Part shown: positions 17,405-26,093 of the stretch, piece by piece
Position numbering within the stretch: position 1 is the stretch's first letter
How the letters are laid out: each line of letters opens with the position of its first letter
Assembly: GCA_965216225.1 (NCBI GenBank)
Contig: CBDCFF010000026.1
Span: 70,093-134,092 of the forward strand
Length of the DNA stretch: 64,000 nt
Source: 3107 sp965216225
GTDB lineage: Bacteria > Pseudomonadota > Alphaproteobacteria > Rhodobacterales > Rhodobacteraceae
Direction of reading: 5' to 3'
The notes under the pieces: model-generated
The model's input: the letters and a program-made list of their open reading frames with translations, nothing else
Database searches by the model: none
What the model was told of the DNA's origin: nothing
Program-made: the position numbers and the translations under genes

Positions 17405-18277
17405 TTATCCCCGCCGGATGATCGAACCGGCGCCATGATCGGTGAAAAGCTCCAGCAGACAGGCGTTTGGCGCCCGTCCGTCAAGGATGACCGCAGCGCG
17501 AACGCCGCCTTTGATCGCCTGCACGCAGGTTTCCGTCTTGGGGATCATGCCGCCCGCAATCACGCCTTCGTCGGTCAGTTTGCGGATGTGATCGACGGTA
17601 AGCTCTGTCACCACATCGCCGTTCGCATCTTTCACGCCGGGCACATCGGTCAGAAGCAGCAGCCGGTCCGCCTTCAGCGCCGCCGCCATTGCACCCGCTG
17701 CGGTGTCCCCGTTGATATTGAAGGTTTCACCGTTCCGCCCGGCGCCAAGCGGCGCGATGACCGGAATCGTGTTGGCGTCAAACAGCGTCTTCAGCACCTG
17801 CGGATTGATTTCCGAGGGCGTGCCGACAAAACCAAGGTCGGGATCGGTCTGATCGCAGATCATCAGATTGGCGTCCTTGCCCGACAGGCCCACGGCACGG
17901 CCGCCCTGCCGGTTGATCGCCTGCACGATCCGCTTGTTGACGCGGCCCGACAACACCATTTCAACCACTTCCACAGTTGCCATGTCCGTTACCCGCTTGC
18001 CGTTCACAAATTCCGACCGGATGTCGAGGCGGGCCAGCAGATCATCAATCATCGGGCCGCCGCCATGGACGACCATCGGGTTCACACCCACCTGCTGCAT
18101 CAGCACGATGTCGCGGGCGAAGGTTTCCATCGCCGTGTCGTCGCCCATCGCATGGCCGCCGAATTTGATGACGACAATCGCGTCGGTATAGCGTTGCAGA
18201 TAGGGCAGCGCCTCGGAAAGGGTGCGCGCGGTGGCGATCCAGTCGCGGTTCATGCTCTTCATGCTCTGCTTCTTCAT
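17405..18277 (-). CDS. argB: Acetylglutamate kinase
   Basis: 290 residues from the ATG at 18277 (MKKQSMKSMNRDWIATA), where homologues start; further in-frame codons upstream would overlap engB. It phosphorylates N-acetylglutamate, the second step of arginine synthesis. Motifs: IKFGGHAMGD (phosphate loop), VVHGGGPMID, GLSGKDANLM, NINGDTAAGAMA and GGMIPKTETC. It follows engB on the same strand after about 60 bases. No other arg gene is nearby. Confidence 0.96.
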   Translation of the reverse strand: MKKQSMKSMNRDWIATARTLSEALPYLQRYTDAIVVIKFGGHAMGDDTAMETFARDIVLMQQVGVNPMVVHGGGPMIDDLLARLDIRSEFVNGKRVTDMATVEVVEMVLSGRVNKRIVQAINRQGGRAVGLSGKDANLMICDQTDPDLGFVGTPSEINPQVLKTLFDANTIPVIAPLGAGRNGETFNINGDTAAGAMAAALKADRLLLLTDVPGVKDANGDVVTELTVDHIRKLTDEGVIAGGMIPKTETCVQAIKGGVRAAVILDGRAPNACLLELFTDHGAGSIIRRG

Positions 18278-18338
18278 CTCGTCTGTCCCCGGTTCGGCCC
18301 TGTCTTCCCGAAGGCGCGCCCAAGGGCAAGGGGCTATC

Positions 18339-18992
18339 TCAGGCAATGATGGCGACAACGCTGCGCAGCGTTTCCAGCCCTTCGCCCTTTTCCGAGGAGG
18401 TCACGATCAGTTCCGGATAGGCGGCGGGATGTCTGGCAAGCGTTTCGCGGGTGATTTCCAGCGCCCTGTCCCGGTCGTGGGCCCTGGCCTTGTCGGCCTT
18501 GGTCATGACCACCTGAAAGGTCACGGCGGCCCGGTCCAGAAGTGTCATGATCTCCTCATCCACCGCCCTGGCCCCGTGGCGCGTGTCGATCAGGACAAAG
18601 GCGCGGCGCAGGCTTTGCCGCCCGGCCAGATAGAATTTCAGCAGGCGCTGCCACTTTTCGACCACCGCCAGCGGCGCGTCAGCATAGCCGTAACCGGGCA
18701 GGTCCACCAGATAGTGGCTGCTGCCCAGGGTGAAATAATTGATTTCCTGTGTCCGCCCCGGCGTGCCGGACGCGCGCGCCAGCCCCTTGCGGCCCGTCAG
18801 TGCGTTGATAAGGCTGGATTTCCCGACATTGGAACGACCGGCAAAGCAGATTTCGGGCCGGTCGGTGGCGGGCAGACCGGACATGGCGACGACGCCCCTG
18901 AGAAATTCCGTCGGTCCGGCAAAAAGCCTGCGGCCCGCCTCCCTCGCCTGCGGTTCGGGCGGGTCCGCGACGGGAAAGGAAAGCGCGCTCAT
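18339..18992 (-). CDS. engB: Ribosome biogenesis GTPase EngB (YsxC/YihA)
   Basis: 217 residues. Essential GTPase of 50S assembly. G1 GRSNVGKSSLIN, the switch region GTPGRTQEINYF, G3 DLPGYGYA, G4 TKADKA and G5 TSSEKGEG are all visible. The start overlaps the stop of the MOSC gene (ATGA). This gene belongs to a minus-strand run argB-engB-MOSC-yidC read from right to left. Confidence 0.95.
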   Translation of the reverse strand: MSALSFPVADPPEPQAREAGRRLFAGPTEFLRGVVAMSGLPATDRPEICFAGRSNVGKSSLINALTGRKGLARASGTPGRTQEINYFTLGSSHYLVDLPGYGYADAPLAVVEKWQRLLKFYLAGRQSLRRAFVLIDTRHGARAVDEEIMTLLDRAAVTFQVVMTKADKARAHDRDRALEITRETLARHPAAYPELIVTSSEKGEGLETLRSVVAIIA

Positions 18993-19756
18993 GCCGCGGC
19001 GCCCGTGCGGACATCATCGCCAACCGACAACGTGCCGCCTTCGGTGATTTCAACGAAGACGCCGAAATGCGGATGGCCGAACGCCGCATTCAGATGGCCC
19101 AGCACATCGCAATCTTCCCTGCCGGTTTCCGGGTTGCCGTTGGGCGCGCGGCATCGCCCCACCGGCTTTGTGACGCGGCCCCTCAGCGCGCCCAGCATGA
19201 TTTCCCGTCCGATGAGGTCTAATTCCTGCCATGGCGCCAACCCTGCGGCCCAGACATTGCCGCGAAAACGGCGTCGGTCCAGCGGTTTGCCGACACTCTT
19301 TGACAGTGCGGCAAGGCTGGCGTCGGACAACAGCGTGACGGTTTGCGTGCTGCTGTCGGTCATTCCGCGATCAGGCAGATGAACCAGGAAAGAGGGGGCA
19401 GGGCGGTTGCGTGGATAGATGGGGTGCAGCCAGCGGATCAGCGCCGCCGCGCCCTCGTCAGTGGCGGGATCGAAGACAAGATCATCCAGTGCCGGATGCG
19501 ACAGTATCATCCGGCCATCGTGTGCGCGCGCGGCTCCCACCGCCATCAGCGCCGGGGCCTTCGCGCCACGGATGAATGCCGTGCAGCGCACCCATTGCGG
19601 ACGGGTTCTGTCAATCGGCGCTCCCTCCTGCGCAAGCGCCCATTCGCGGTCGCCGGGCATGGTTCGCCCGGCAAACAGCCTGACGCGGGGCAGTGCCTCC
19701 ACCCCCAGCCCCTTGACCGGGTGCCTGAACAGGGCGCTGATGCCGGCCGCCATCAC
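18989..19756 (-). CDS. MOSC domain protein
   Basis: 255 residues with an N-terminal MOSC beta-barrel (ALFRHPVKGLGVEALPRVRL) and a C-terminal MOSC domain (RFRGNVW, then RVTKPVGRCRAPNGNPETG with the conserved Cys). MOSC proteins are relatives of molybdenum cofactor sulfurase C-termini and of mARC/YiiM enzymes. They are thought to handle sulfur or molybdenum cofactor, and the exact substrate is unknown. Its ATGA overlaps at both ends, with yidC upstream and engB downstream, suggest co-translation. The association with yidC is a context feature only. Confidence 0.87.
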   Translation of the reverse strand: MMAAGISALFRHPVKGLGVEALPRVRLFAGRTMPGDREWALAQEGAPIDRTRPQWVRCTAFIRGAKAPALMAVGAARAHDGRMILSHPALDDLVFDPATDEGAAALIRWLHPIYPRNRPAPSFLVHLPDRGMTDSSTQTVTLLSDASLAALSKSVGKPLDRRRFRGNVWAAGLAPWQELDLIGREIMLGALRGRVTKPVGRCRAPNGNPETGREDCDVLGHLNAAFGHPHFGVFVEITEGGTLSVGDDVRTGAAA

Positions 19757-21597
19757 TTTCCGCCTGCGCCCTTGTCCGTCGTGCTGCGCTTGAACCCGGC
19801 CCTGATGTTTCCGAACACGTCCGGGTTATAGCCGTGACTGCGCATGATCGCGTATTGCTGGATGAAGGTCATCGTGTTGTTGGCGATCCAGTACAGCACC
19901 AGCCCGCTGGCAAAGGTGCCCAGCATGAACATGAATATCCATGGCATCCAGGCAAAGATCATCTTTTGCGTGGGGTCGGTCGGGGCCGGGTTCAGCTTTT
20001 GCTGCAACCACATGGAAATGCCAAGCAGGATGGGCAGAACCCCCAGCGAGACGATGGCGAGGATCGAACCGGGGTCGGGCGGAACAAAGGGCAAGAGACC
20101 GAAGAGGTTCAGGATAGAGGTCGGGTCCGGCGCCGACAGGTCGCGAATCCAGGCGATCCACGGCGCCTGTCGCAGTTCTATGGTGACGAAAATCACCTTG
20201 TAGAGTGAGAAGAAGATCGGGATCTGCAACAGGATCGGCAAACAGCCGGCGGCCGGGTTCACCTGCTTTTCCTTGTAAAGTTTCATCATTTCCTGCTGCA
20301 TTTTCTGCCGATCATCGCCGCAGCGCTCCTTCAGCGCCTCCATCTCTGGCTGCAACTCTTTCATCTTCGCCATGGACGCATAGGATTTGTAGGCCAGTGG
20401 CAGCACGGCGGCCTTGATCACGAGGGTCAGCGCAATGATCGACCAGCCCATGTTGCCGACAAGCCGGTTGAGTGTGTGCAGCAGCCAGAAGATCGGCTTG
20501 GTCAGGAAAAAGAACCAGCCCCAGTCGATCGAATCCAGAAAGCCGGGCACATCCGCCGCGTTTTCATAGTTGCGGATGGCTTCCCATTCCTTCGCTCCGG
20601 CAAACAGGCGTGTGGTCACGGTTGCAATGGCCCCCGGTGCGACGGCAACCGTGGGCAGGCGTGCCTCGGTCATGTAAAGATCGGTGCTTTCGCGGTAAAG
20701 TTCCTTGGCCACGAATGGCTGACCTGCTGCGGGGATGAGCGTGGTCATCCAGTAATGATCGGTAAAGCCGATCCAGCCGCCTTCCGCGATCTCGCTCACC
20801 CCGGCCCGCGCTGCCTCGCGCTGCACAACCGGCAGGTCGGTCAGATTGCCATAGCTGTTTTCCGTCAGTTGCCCATCCGCCATGAGGATGACGCCTTCGT
20901 GGATGATGAAGAAGCCTTTCAGGTCCTGCGGCTCCCCGTGCCGGGCCAAAAGCGCATAGGGCGCCATGCGCGCGGCGCCCGCGCTGCCGTTTTCCACCGA
21001 TTGGGTGATGGTGAACATGTAGTTGTCATCAATGGCGATCTCACGGCGGAACAGCAGCCCCCGCGGGCTTTGCCAGACCAGTCTGACAGGGTTGTCCGGG
21101 GTCAGGGGGCCGGTGCCTTCGGCCTGCCAGATGGTATTGGCGCCCGGAACGTCGCCCTGTTGCAGATCGCCGCCCGGCGCCCAGCCATGGACCGAATAAT
21201 AGGCGCCCTCCCGGCCTTCGGGGATCAGCAGCCTGACAATCTCCTCGCCACCGATCGAGACCCGATAGTCACGCAGGGACAGATCGTCGATACGCCCGCC
21301 AAGAAGCGAGATGGAGCCCGTCAGGCGCGGCGTGTCAATCCCGACGCGGGGGGCGTCGGCAACCGAAATGCCGGCGGTTCCTGCGGTTCCTGCGGTTCCT
21401 GTGGCCGCCGCCGGCTCAGCGGCGGTTTCGGCAGGCGCAATCAACCCTTGCCCGGCCTGGCCCTGCGTATCTTCGGCAACAGTGACGGTGTTTGGGGCGA
21501 CTTCCGGATTCCGCGGCGGGAAAAGCGTCGTCCATACGACCAGCACCGTGGTGCACAGCACGATTGCGAGAAGAAGGTTCTTGTTCTGATCGTCCAT
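19753..21597 (-). CDS. yidC: Membrane protein insertase YidC
   Basis: 614 residues. Gram-negative-type YidC inserts and folds inner-membrane proteins with or without SecYEG. TM1 lies at the N-terminus (LLLAIVLCTTVLVVWTTLF), followed by a large periplasmic P1 domain and the conserved C-terminal insertase region (GWSIIALTLVIKAAVLPL, then KMKELQPEMEALKERCGDD). The linker after TM1 contains an in-frame 9-bp tandem repeat (about 21374-21400) giving repeated Thr-Ala-Gly. The GGDEF/EAL gene lies upstream after 115 bases. Confidence 0.96.
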   Translation of the reverse strand: MDDQNKNLLLAIVLCTTVLVVWTTLFPPRNPEVAPNTVTVAEDTQGQAGQGLIAPAETAAEPAAATGTAGTAGTAGISVADAPRVGIDTPRLTGSISLLGGRIDDLSLRDYRVSIGGEEIVRLLIPEGREGAYYSVHGWAPGGDLQQGDVPGANTIWQAEGTGPLTPDNPVRLVWQSPRGLLFRREIAIDDNYMFTITQSVENGSAGAARMAPYALLARHGEPQDLKGFFIIHEGVILMADGQLTENSYGNLTDLPVVQREAARAGVSEIAEGGWIGFTDHYWMTTLIPAAGQPFVAKELYRESTDLYMTEARLPTVAVAPGAIATVTTRLFAGAKEWEAIRNYENAADVPGFLDSIDWGWFFFLTKPIFWLLHTLNRLVGNMGWSIIALTLVIKAAVLPLAYKSYASMAKMKELQPEMEALKERCGDDRQKMQQEMMKLYKEKQVNPAAGCLPILLQIPIFFSLYKVIFVTIELRQAPWIAWIRDLSAPDPTSILNLFGLLPFVPPDPGSILAIVSLGVLPILLGISMWLQQKLNPAPTDPTQKMIFAWMPWIFMFMLGTFASGLVLYWIANNTMTFIQQYAIMRSHGYNPDVFGNIRAGFKRSTTDKGAGGK

Positions 21598-21712
21598 AAG
21601 GGGATGCCCTGCCTGTCCGTCCGAAAGGGGTTTCGGCGGTTGAACAGACTGGGGCGGGAAATGTCAACAGGCGGCTGCTGAAACGGCGCCGGGATGTCAT
21701 TCAGCCCGACGA

Positions 21713-23251
21713 TTATTCGGGGCGTGTTGCACTGCGGGGCGGAAATTTCGCGCGATACCGCAGGAGCCAGTCAGGAACCTCCTCCGGCGGCATCGGCCGG
21801 GCAATGCCGAACCCCTGAACATGGCGGCATCCCAGTTGCGCCAGCAACGCATGTTGTTCGGGCGTCTCCACCCCCTCGGCCACGCATTCGATATGAAGTT
21901 GACTGGCCATCGTCAGGATGGCCCGGACCATCCGTTCCTGATTCCGGTCGGTCGCGATGTTCGATATGAATGAGCGGTCAATCTTCAGCCGGTCCACCGA
22001 AAATCGCTGGATATTCACGATGGAGGCGTGACCAGTGCCGAAATCATCCAGATCAACCCGGCAACCGAGCTCTGAAAGTTGCCGGATATTGCGCGTCACG
22101 ACATCATGCTCTGATCGCGAAACCACGGTTTCCAGCACTTCGACGGTCAGGCGTTCGGGGGCCAGATCAAACCGCTCCAGTTCCCGCCGGATGCGATCGA
22201 GGAGCTTGGGATTGTGCAACTCGTTGACCGAGAAATTGACGGCAACGGAAGGGACTGCCAGCTCTGCCTTGTCCCATGAGGACAGGCTGGTCAGCGCCCC
22301 GAAGAGCATGAACCCGCTCAGACGTTCCGACAGTCCGGTGTCTTCGATGATGGGCAGAAACTCTCCGGGCAGGATGGTGCCGCGTTCCGGGTGATCCCAG
22401 CGCGCAAGCGCCTCGAAGCCGCTGATCCGCCCCGTTTCAGTGCAGATTTGAGGCTGAAACCATGGGCGTATCTGGCCGATTTCCAAGGCTTTTTCTATTT
22501 CCTGCGACAGGTCGCGCTGAAATGCGGCCTGCTTGCGCATATCGGCGGAAAAGGCGCGCACCGCGCCAGAGCCGTTTCGCTTGGCAATGACAAGGGCGGT
22601 CTCGGCGGCGTCCAGCATTGCCGCGCCGCCCGGCCGCAGGGCGTCGTCCTTTCGGCAAAAGCCGACGCAGGCCGTCAGATAGGCGGAAACGCCGTCGATC
22701 AGGAATGCCTCGGCCAGCGAGTTCTGAAGGCGCGCCGCAATTTCCAGAAGGCTTTCCAGATCGCCCCGGCTGACCGGGGCGAGGATCAATCCGAACCGTG
22801 TGCCTTCGAGTCTGGCAAGCGTGTCGCCGCTGCGCAGGGAGGCGCCAATCCGCGCCGCAACCTGTTCCAGAACCTCGTCGGCGGCGTCACGCCCGAAGCG
22901 GTCCCGCAGGGTGTCGAATTCCTCTATCTCAATCGCGACCAAAGCGGTGGTGAGGGATGATTTCGATGCCTTTTCAATGATATGATCGGTTTTCCCTATC
23001 AAATATTCGCGCTTGTGAAGACCGGTAAGCGGGTCGGTCGCCATCGCCTGGCCAAGGCGCGCGCCGGGAAAGGAGCGCAGAGTGCCGATCAGGGTCATCA
23101 CGATTGCCAGCAGCACAAGCGCCGGTTCCCCGCCATTCCAGTAGACGCCCAGAAAAAGCGCCGGCAGAAAGACGAAAAGCTGCGGCGGCAACAAAAGCTG
23201 TGCCGCGAATTCATAGCCGGCCTTGAACCTTCGGGGCATTGCTGTCTCCAC
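21713..23251 (-). CDS. EAL-domain c-di-GMP phosphodiesterase with degenerate GGDEF domain
   Basis: 512 residues: two N-terminal membrane helices (about 15-60), a GGDEF-like domain (about 70-240) and an EAL domain (about 255-500). The GGDEF signature is replaced by LEGTRFG, so cyclase activity is unlikely. The EAL domain looks active: FEALARWDHP, VNFSVNEL, EVLETVV, DDFGTGHAS, LKIDRSF and EGVETPEQ keep the metal and catalytic residues. It probably hydrolyses c-di-GMP at the membrane, with the degenerate domain as a regulatory GTP sensor (inference). The true start may be the ATG four codons in (MPRRFK). Confidence 0.9.
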   Translation of the reverse strand: METAMPRRFKAGYEFAAQLLLPPQLFVFLPALFLGVYWNGGEPALVLLAIVMTLIGTLRSFPGARLGQAMATDPLTGLHKREYLIGKTDHIIEKASKSSLTTALVAIEIEEFDTLRDRFGRDAADEVLEQVAARIGASLRSGDTLARLEGTRFGLILAPVSRGDLESLLEIAARLQNSLAEAFLIDGVSAYLTACVGFCRKDDALRPGGAAMLDAAETALVIAKRNGSGAVRAFSADMRKQAAFQRDLSQEIEKALEIGQIRPWFQPQICTETGRISGFEALARWDHPERGTILPGEFLPIIEDTGLSERLSGFMLFGALTSLSSWDKAELAVPSVAVNFSVNELHNPKLLDRIRRELERFDLAPERLTVEVLETVVSRSEHDVVTRNIRQLSELGCRVDLDDFGTGHASIVNIQRFSVDRLKIDRSFISNIATDRNQERMVRAILTMASQLHIECVAEGVETPEQHALLAQLGCRHVQGFGIARPMPPEEVPDWLLRYRAKFPPRSATRPE

Positions 23252-23322
23252 CTGATCAGGAATTGACGATCTGGGGCAGGGTAGCGTTGCGGGATCACCA
23301 GTCGGTTAACGGTATCCGGAAT

Positions 23323-24174
23323 TTATCCTTGTTTCTCATTCGGTTCGTCGGTTTCGCGCGCAAGGCCCGCAAAATCGAAAAGCGTCCGGTCCAGCAGATG
23401 CGAGGGCCGCGCATTCATCAGCGACCGGAACATGATCTGTCGCCGACCGTGGGCGTTCCTTTCCCAGTCGTCCAGAATCTGCGCTACCTGTCGGCGTTGC
23501 AATCCGTCTTGCGACCCGCAAAGATCGCAGGGAATGATCGGGTAATTCATTGCGGCGGCGAATTTCCGGCAATCGGCCTCTGCCACATGGGCGAGGGGGC
23601 GGCAGACGAACATGTCGCCCGCCTCGTTCAGCAGCCTGGGGGGCATCGTCGCCCGCCGCCCGCCGTGGAAGAGGTTCATGAAGAAGGTTTCCAGAATATC
23701 ATCGCGGTGATGGCCGAGGACGACGGCGGAACAGCCCTCTTCCCGCGCAATCCTGTAAAGGTTTCCGCGTCTGAGACGGGAACAAAGCGCGCAATGGGTG
23801 CGTCCCTGCGGGGTCTTGTCAACGACGATGGAATAGGTGTCCTGATACTCGATCCGGTGCGCCACGCCCATGCGCTCCAGAAATTCCGGCAGCACGGTTG
23901 CCGGAAAGCCCGGCTGCCCCTGATCGAGGTTGCAGGCCAGAATGTCCACCGGCAGAAGCCCGCGCCATTTCAACTCATGAAGGGCCGCCAGCATCGTGTA
24001 GCTGTCCTTGCCGCCCGAGAGGCAGACCAGCCAGCGGGTGCCGGGTTCGATCATGGCGTATCGCTCGATCGCTTCGCGGGTATCGCGCACGATGCGTTTG
24101 CGCAGCTTCCTGAACTCCGTCGTCGAAGGCGCGCCATGAAAGAGCGGGTGTATATCGTGCGGATCGTCGAACAT
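23323..24174 (-). CDS. ttcA: tRNA 2-thiocytidine(32) synthetase TtcA
   Basis: 283 residues. ATP-dependent tRNA thiolase forming 2-thiocytidine at position 32. PP-loop CLSGGKDSYTML; the CxxC motifs HCALCSRLRR and IPCDLCGSQDG, which with Fe-S chemistry define TtcA; and LGHHRDDILETFFMNLFHGG are all present. Length and start (MFDDPHDIHPLFHG) match alphaproteobacterial TtcA. It lies between the EAL gene and yidD on the same strand. Confidence 0.95.
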   Translation of the reverse strand: MFDDPHDIHPLFHGAPSTTEFRKLRKRIVRDTREAIERYAMIEPGTRWLVCLSGGKDSYTMLAALHELKWRGLLPVDILACNLDQGQPGFPATVLPEFLERMGVAHRIEYQDTYSIVVDKTPQGRTHCALCSRLRRGNLYRIAREEGCSAVVLGHHRDDILETFFMNLFHGGRRATMPPRLLNEAGDMFVCRPLAHVAEADCRKFAAAMNYPIIPCDLCGSQDGLQRRQVAQILDDWERNAHGRRQIMFRSLMNARPSHLLDRTLFDFAGLARETDEPNEKQG

Positions 24175-24305
24175 GAGGCGCGATCTAGCGCAATTGCGTC
24201 AACCGGGCAATCCCTGTCCCCGTGCGACGGGTCGGGCGGTTCGGCGGATACGCACGAATCGGGGCGCACAACCGCCCCCCGACTGCCTGCCGCGCGATGA
24301 TCCGG

Positions 24306-24542
24306 TCAGCGTCGGTCCTTCCGCTCGGGCACGTCGTCTGCGCCGCTGCCGCCCCATGGGTGGCAACGGGCGATGCGCCTTGCGGCAAGCCAACTGCCCC
24401 TGACGCCGCCGTGTTTTTCCAGCGCCTCCAGCGCGTAGGCCGAACAGGTGGGCCGGAAGCGGCAGCCGTGGCCGAGCCAGGGCGACAGGATCAACCGGTA
24501 GGCGCGGACGGGAAGCGCGATGAGGTGGGCGAGGGGGGTCAT
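24306..24542 (-). CDS. yidD: Membrane protein insertion efficiency factor YidD
   Basis: 78 residues. YidD assists the YidC/Sec insertion pathway at the inner membrane. The conserved core YRLILSPWLGHGCRFRPTCS is followed by YALEALEKHGGVRGSWLA and RCHPWG. The start overlaps the rnpA stop (ATGA). It forms the usual rpmH-rnpA-yidD order, read on the minus strand. Confidence 0.95.
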   Translation of the reverse strand: MTPLAHLIALPVRAYRLILSPWLGHGCRFRPTCSAYALEALEKHGGVRGSWLAARRIARCHPWGGSGADDVPERKDRR

Positions 24543-24958
24543 TTCGCGGGCTGGTGGATTTTCCGCAGGGCGGTTTCGAGGTCGTTCAGCAAATCGGCGA
24601 AAGGGCGGGCGGCGGTTTCCACGGGGCGGCCCACCAGCACATAGTCCCAGCCGGGCCTGCCATGGCCGGGCAGAATGGCGCGCGCGATTTCGCGCAGGCG
24701 GCGTTTGGCGCGATTGCGGGCGACGGCGTTGCCGATTTTCCTGGAGCAGGTAAAACCCACGCGGATCGCATCCGGCGGCTCATCTTCACCCCGCTTGCGG
24801 GCTTGCAGCAGAAAGCCGGGCACGGGTTTGCGGCGCGCGCGGGCGGCGCGCAGAAAATCAGGGCGCTTTTTCAGGGTTTCCAGACCAGCGGAAACCGCCG
24901 GGGGTCTTGTCGCGCGCCCGGCGGCATCGCCTGTCGCGGGGGCCTTCGGCGGTGTCAT
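24539..24958 (-). CDS. rnpA: Ribonuclease P protein component
   Basis: 139 residues. Protein subunit of RNase P, needed for tRNA 5' maturation. The RNR motif region reads VGFTCSRKIGNAVARNRAKR, preceded by LKKRPDFLRAARARRKPV. About 27 N-terminal residues precede the conserved fold, as in several alphaproteobacteria; a shorter start is possible but no better ribosome-binding site was found. It lies 20 bases after rpmH. Confidence 0.93.
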   Translation of the reverse strand: MTPPKAPATGDAAGRATRPPAVSAGLETLKKRPDFLRAARARRKPVPGFLLQARKRGEDEPPDAIRVGFTCSRKIGNAVARNRAKRRLREIARAILPGHGRPGWDYVLVGRPVETAARPFADLLNDLETALRKIHQPAK

Positions 24959-24977
24959 GGCCTGTTCCGGCGTCAGC

Positions 24978-25112
24978 TTATGCGCTGAGCGCCTTGCGGC
25001 CCCGCGCCCGGCGCGCGTTCAGAATCTTGCGGCCGGCCCTGGTGGCCATGCGGGCGCGAAAGCCGTGGCGGCGCTTGCGAACCAAGTTTGAGGGTTGATA
25101 GGTGCGTTTCAT
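24978..25112 (-). CDS. rpmH: 50S ribosomal protein L34
   Basis: 44-residue L34, the smallest and very basic large-subunit protein. It begins MKRTYQPSNLVRKRRHGFRA and ends ARGRKALSA. The ATG is at 25110-25112 and the stop TAA at 24978-24980. It is first of the rpmH-rnpA-yidD group. The 243-base gap to the divergent gene at 25356 should hold its promoter, but none was recognised with confidence. Confidence 0.97.
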   Translation of the reverse strand: MKRTYQPSNLVRKRRHGFRARMATRAGRKILNARRARGRKALSA

Positions 25113-25355
25113 CGCCCGTCTCCGTCAGATCGTTCCCGGAATCCGGCGGATTCGGGAGCATCGGTGTCCGAAGCCCGGGATTTAGGGGGATTGCGGGCAG
25201 ATGTCAATTCGCCCGTGCAGTTTTTGCTGCAAACCCTGCCGACAGACGGGGGGCATGATCGCTGTGGATCAAGCAACCGTGAACGGTCTTGGCGCCGGGT
25301 GGCTTTGGCGCGCATGTTATGTCAGGAGTGAGCAGGGGACGGAACAGCAAGGAAG

Positions 25356-26093
25356 ATGCCTGACATGCCTCGGAACACGCCCGATTCCGGCTTGCGGCGC
25401 GCTTTGCCGCTGGTCGCCATTCTGGTGGTCGCGGCAATCGGGTTTTTCACCTTGGGCGATTATCTGAGCTTTGAAACACTGGCCGCGAACCGGGAGGCGC
25501 TGACCACGTGTCGGGATGCGAATTTCATGCTGACCGCGCTGGCCTTCGTGGCGGTCTATGTGGTGATTGTCGCCTTCTCGCTGCCCGGCGCAACCATCGC
25601 CACATTGACCGGCGGGTTCCTGTTCGGTGTCTTTCCGGGCGCGCTTTTCAACATCCTGGCCGCGACCATCGGGGCCACGGCGGTTTTCATGGCCGCGCGC
25701 CGGGGACTGGGCGAGAGACTCGCCGCTAGGATGGAAGCGTCCGAAGGCGCCGTGAAACGCATCAAGGACGGGATCGACGAAAACCAGTGGTCGATGCTGT
25801 TCCTGATCCGGCTGGTTCCCGCAGTGCCCTTCTTCGTGGCCAACCTCGTCCCGGCGCTGGTGGGGGCACCGCTTCATCGTTTTGTGATCTCGACCTTTCT
25901 GGGGATCATTCCGGGCGGTGTGGTCTATACGTCCGTGGGCGCCGGGCTGGGCGAGGTGTTCGAGGCAGGCGAAACCCCCGATCCGGGCATCGTCTTCGAG
26001 CCGCATATCCTGCTGCCGATGCTCGGGCTCTGCGCTTTGGCGGCGTTGCCTGTCGTGCTGAGGGTCTTTTGCAGGAAAGGGGCTGCGGAATGA
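25356..26093 (+). CDS. TVP38/TMEM64 (VTT domain) family membrane protein
   Basis: 245 residues with about six membrane segments. The VTT/DedA-like core shows PGATIATLTGGFLFG, then FLIRLVPAVPFFVANLVPAL and ISTFLGIIPGGVVY. Members affect membrane lipid distribution and envelope homeostasis; the exact activity here is unknown. The stop overlaps the start of the adjacent disulfide oxidoreductase (ATGA), a pairing seen repeatedly in proteobacteria, where TVP38-type proteins sit beside mercuric-reductase-like flavoproteins. Confidence 0.88.
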   Translation: MPDMPRNTPDSGLRRALPLVAILVVAAIGFFTLGDYLSFETLAANREALTTCRDANFMLTALAFVAVYVVIVAFSLPGATIATLTGGFLFGVFPGALFNILAATIGATAVFMAARRGLGERLAARMEASEGAVKRIKDGIDENQWSMLFLIRLVPAVPFFVANLVPALVGAPLHRFVISTFLGIIPGGVVYTSVGAGLGEVFEAGETPDPGIVFEPHILLPMLGLCALAALPVVLRVFCRKGAAE

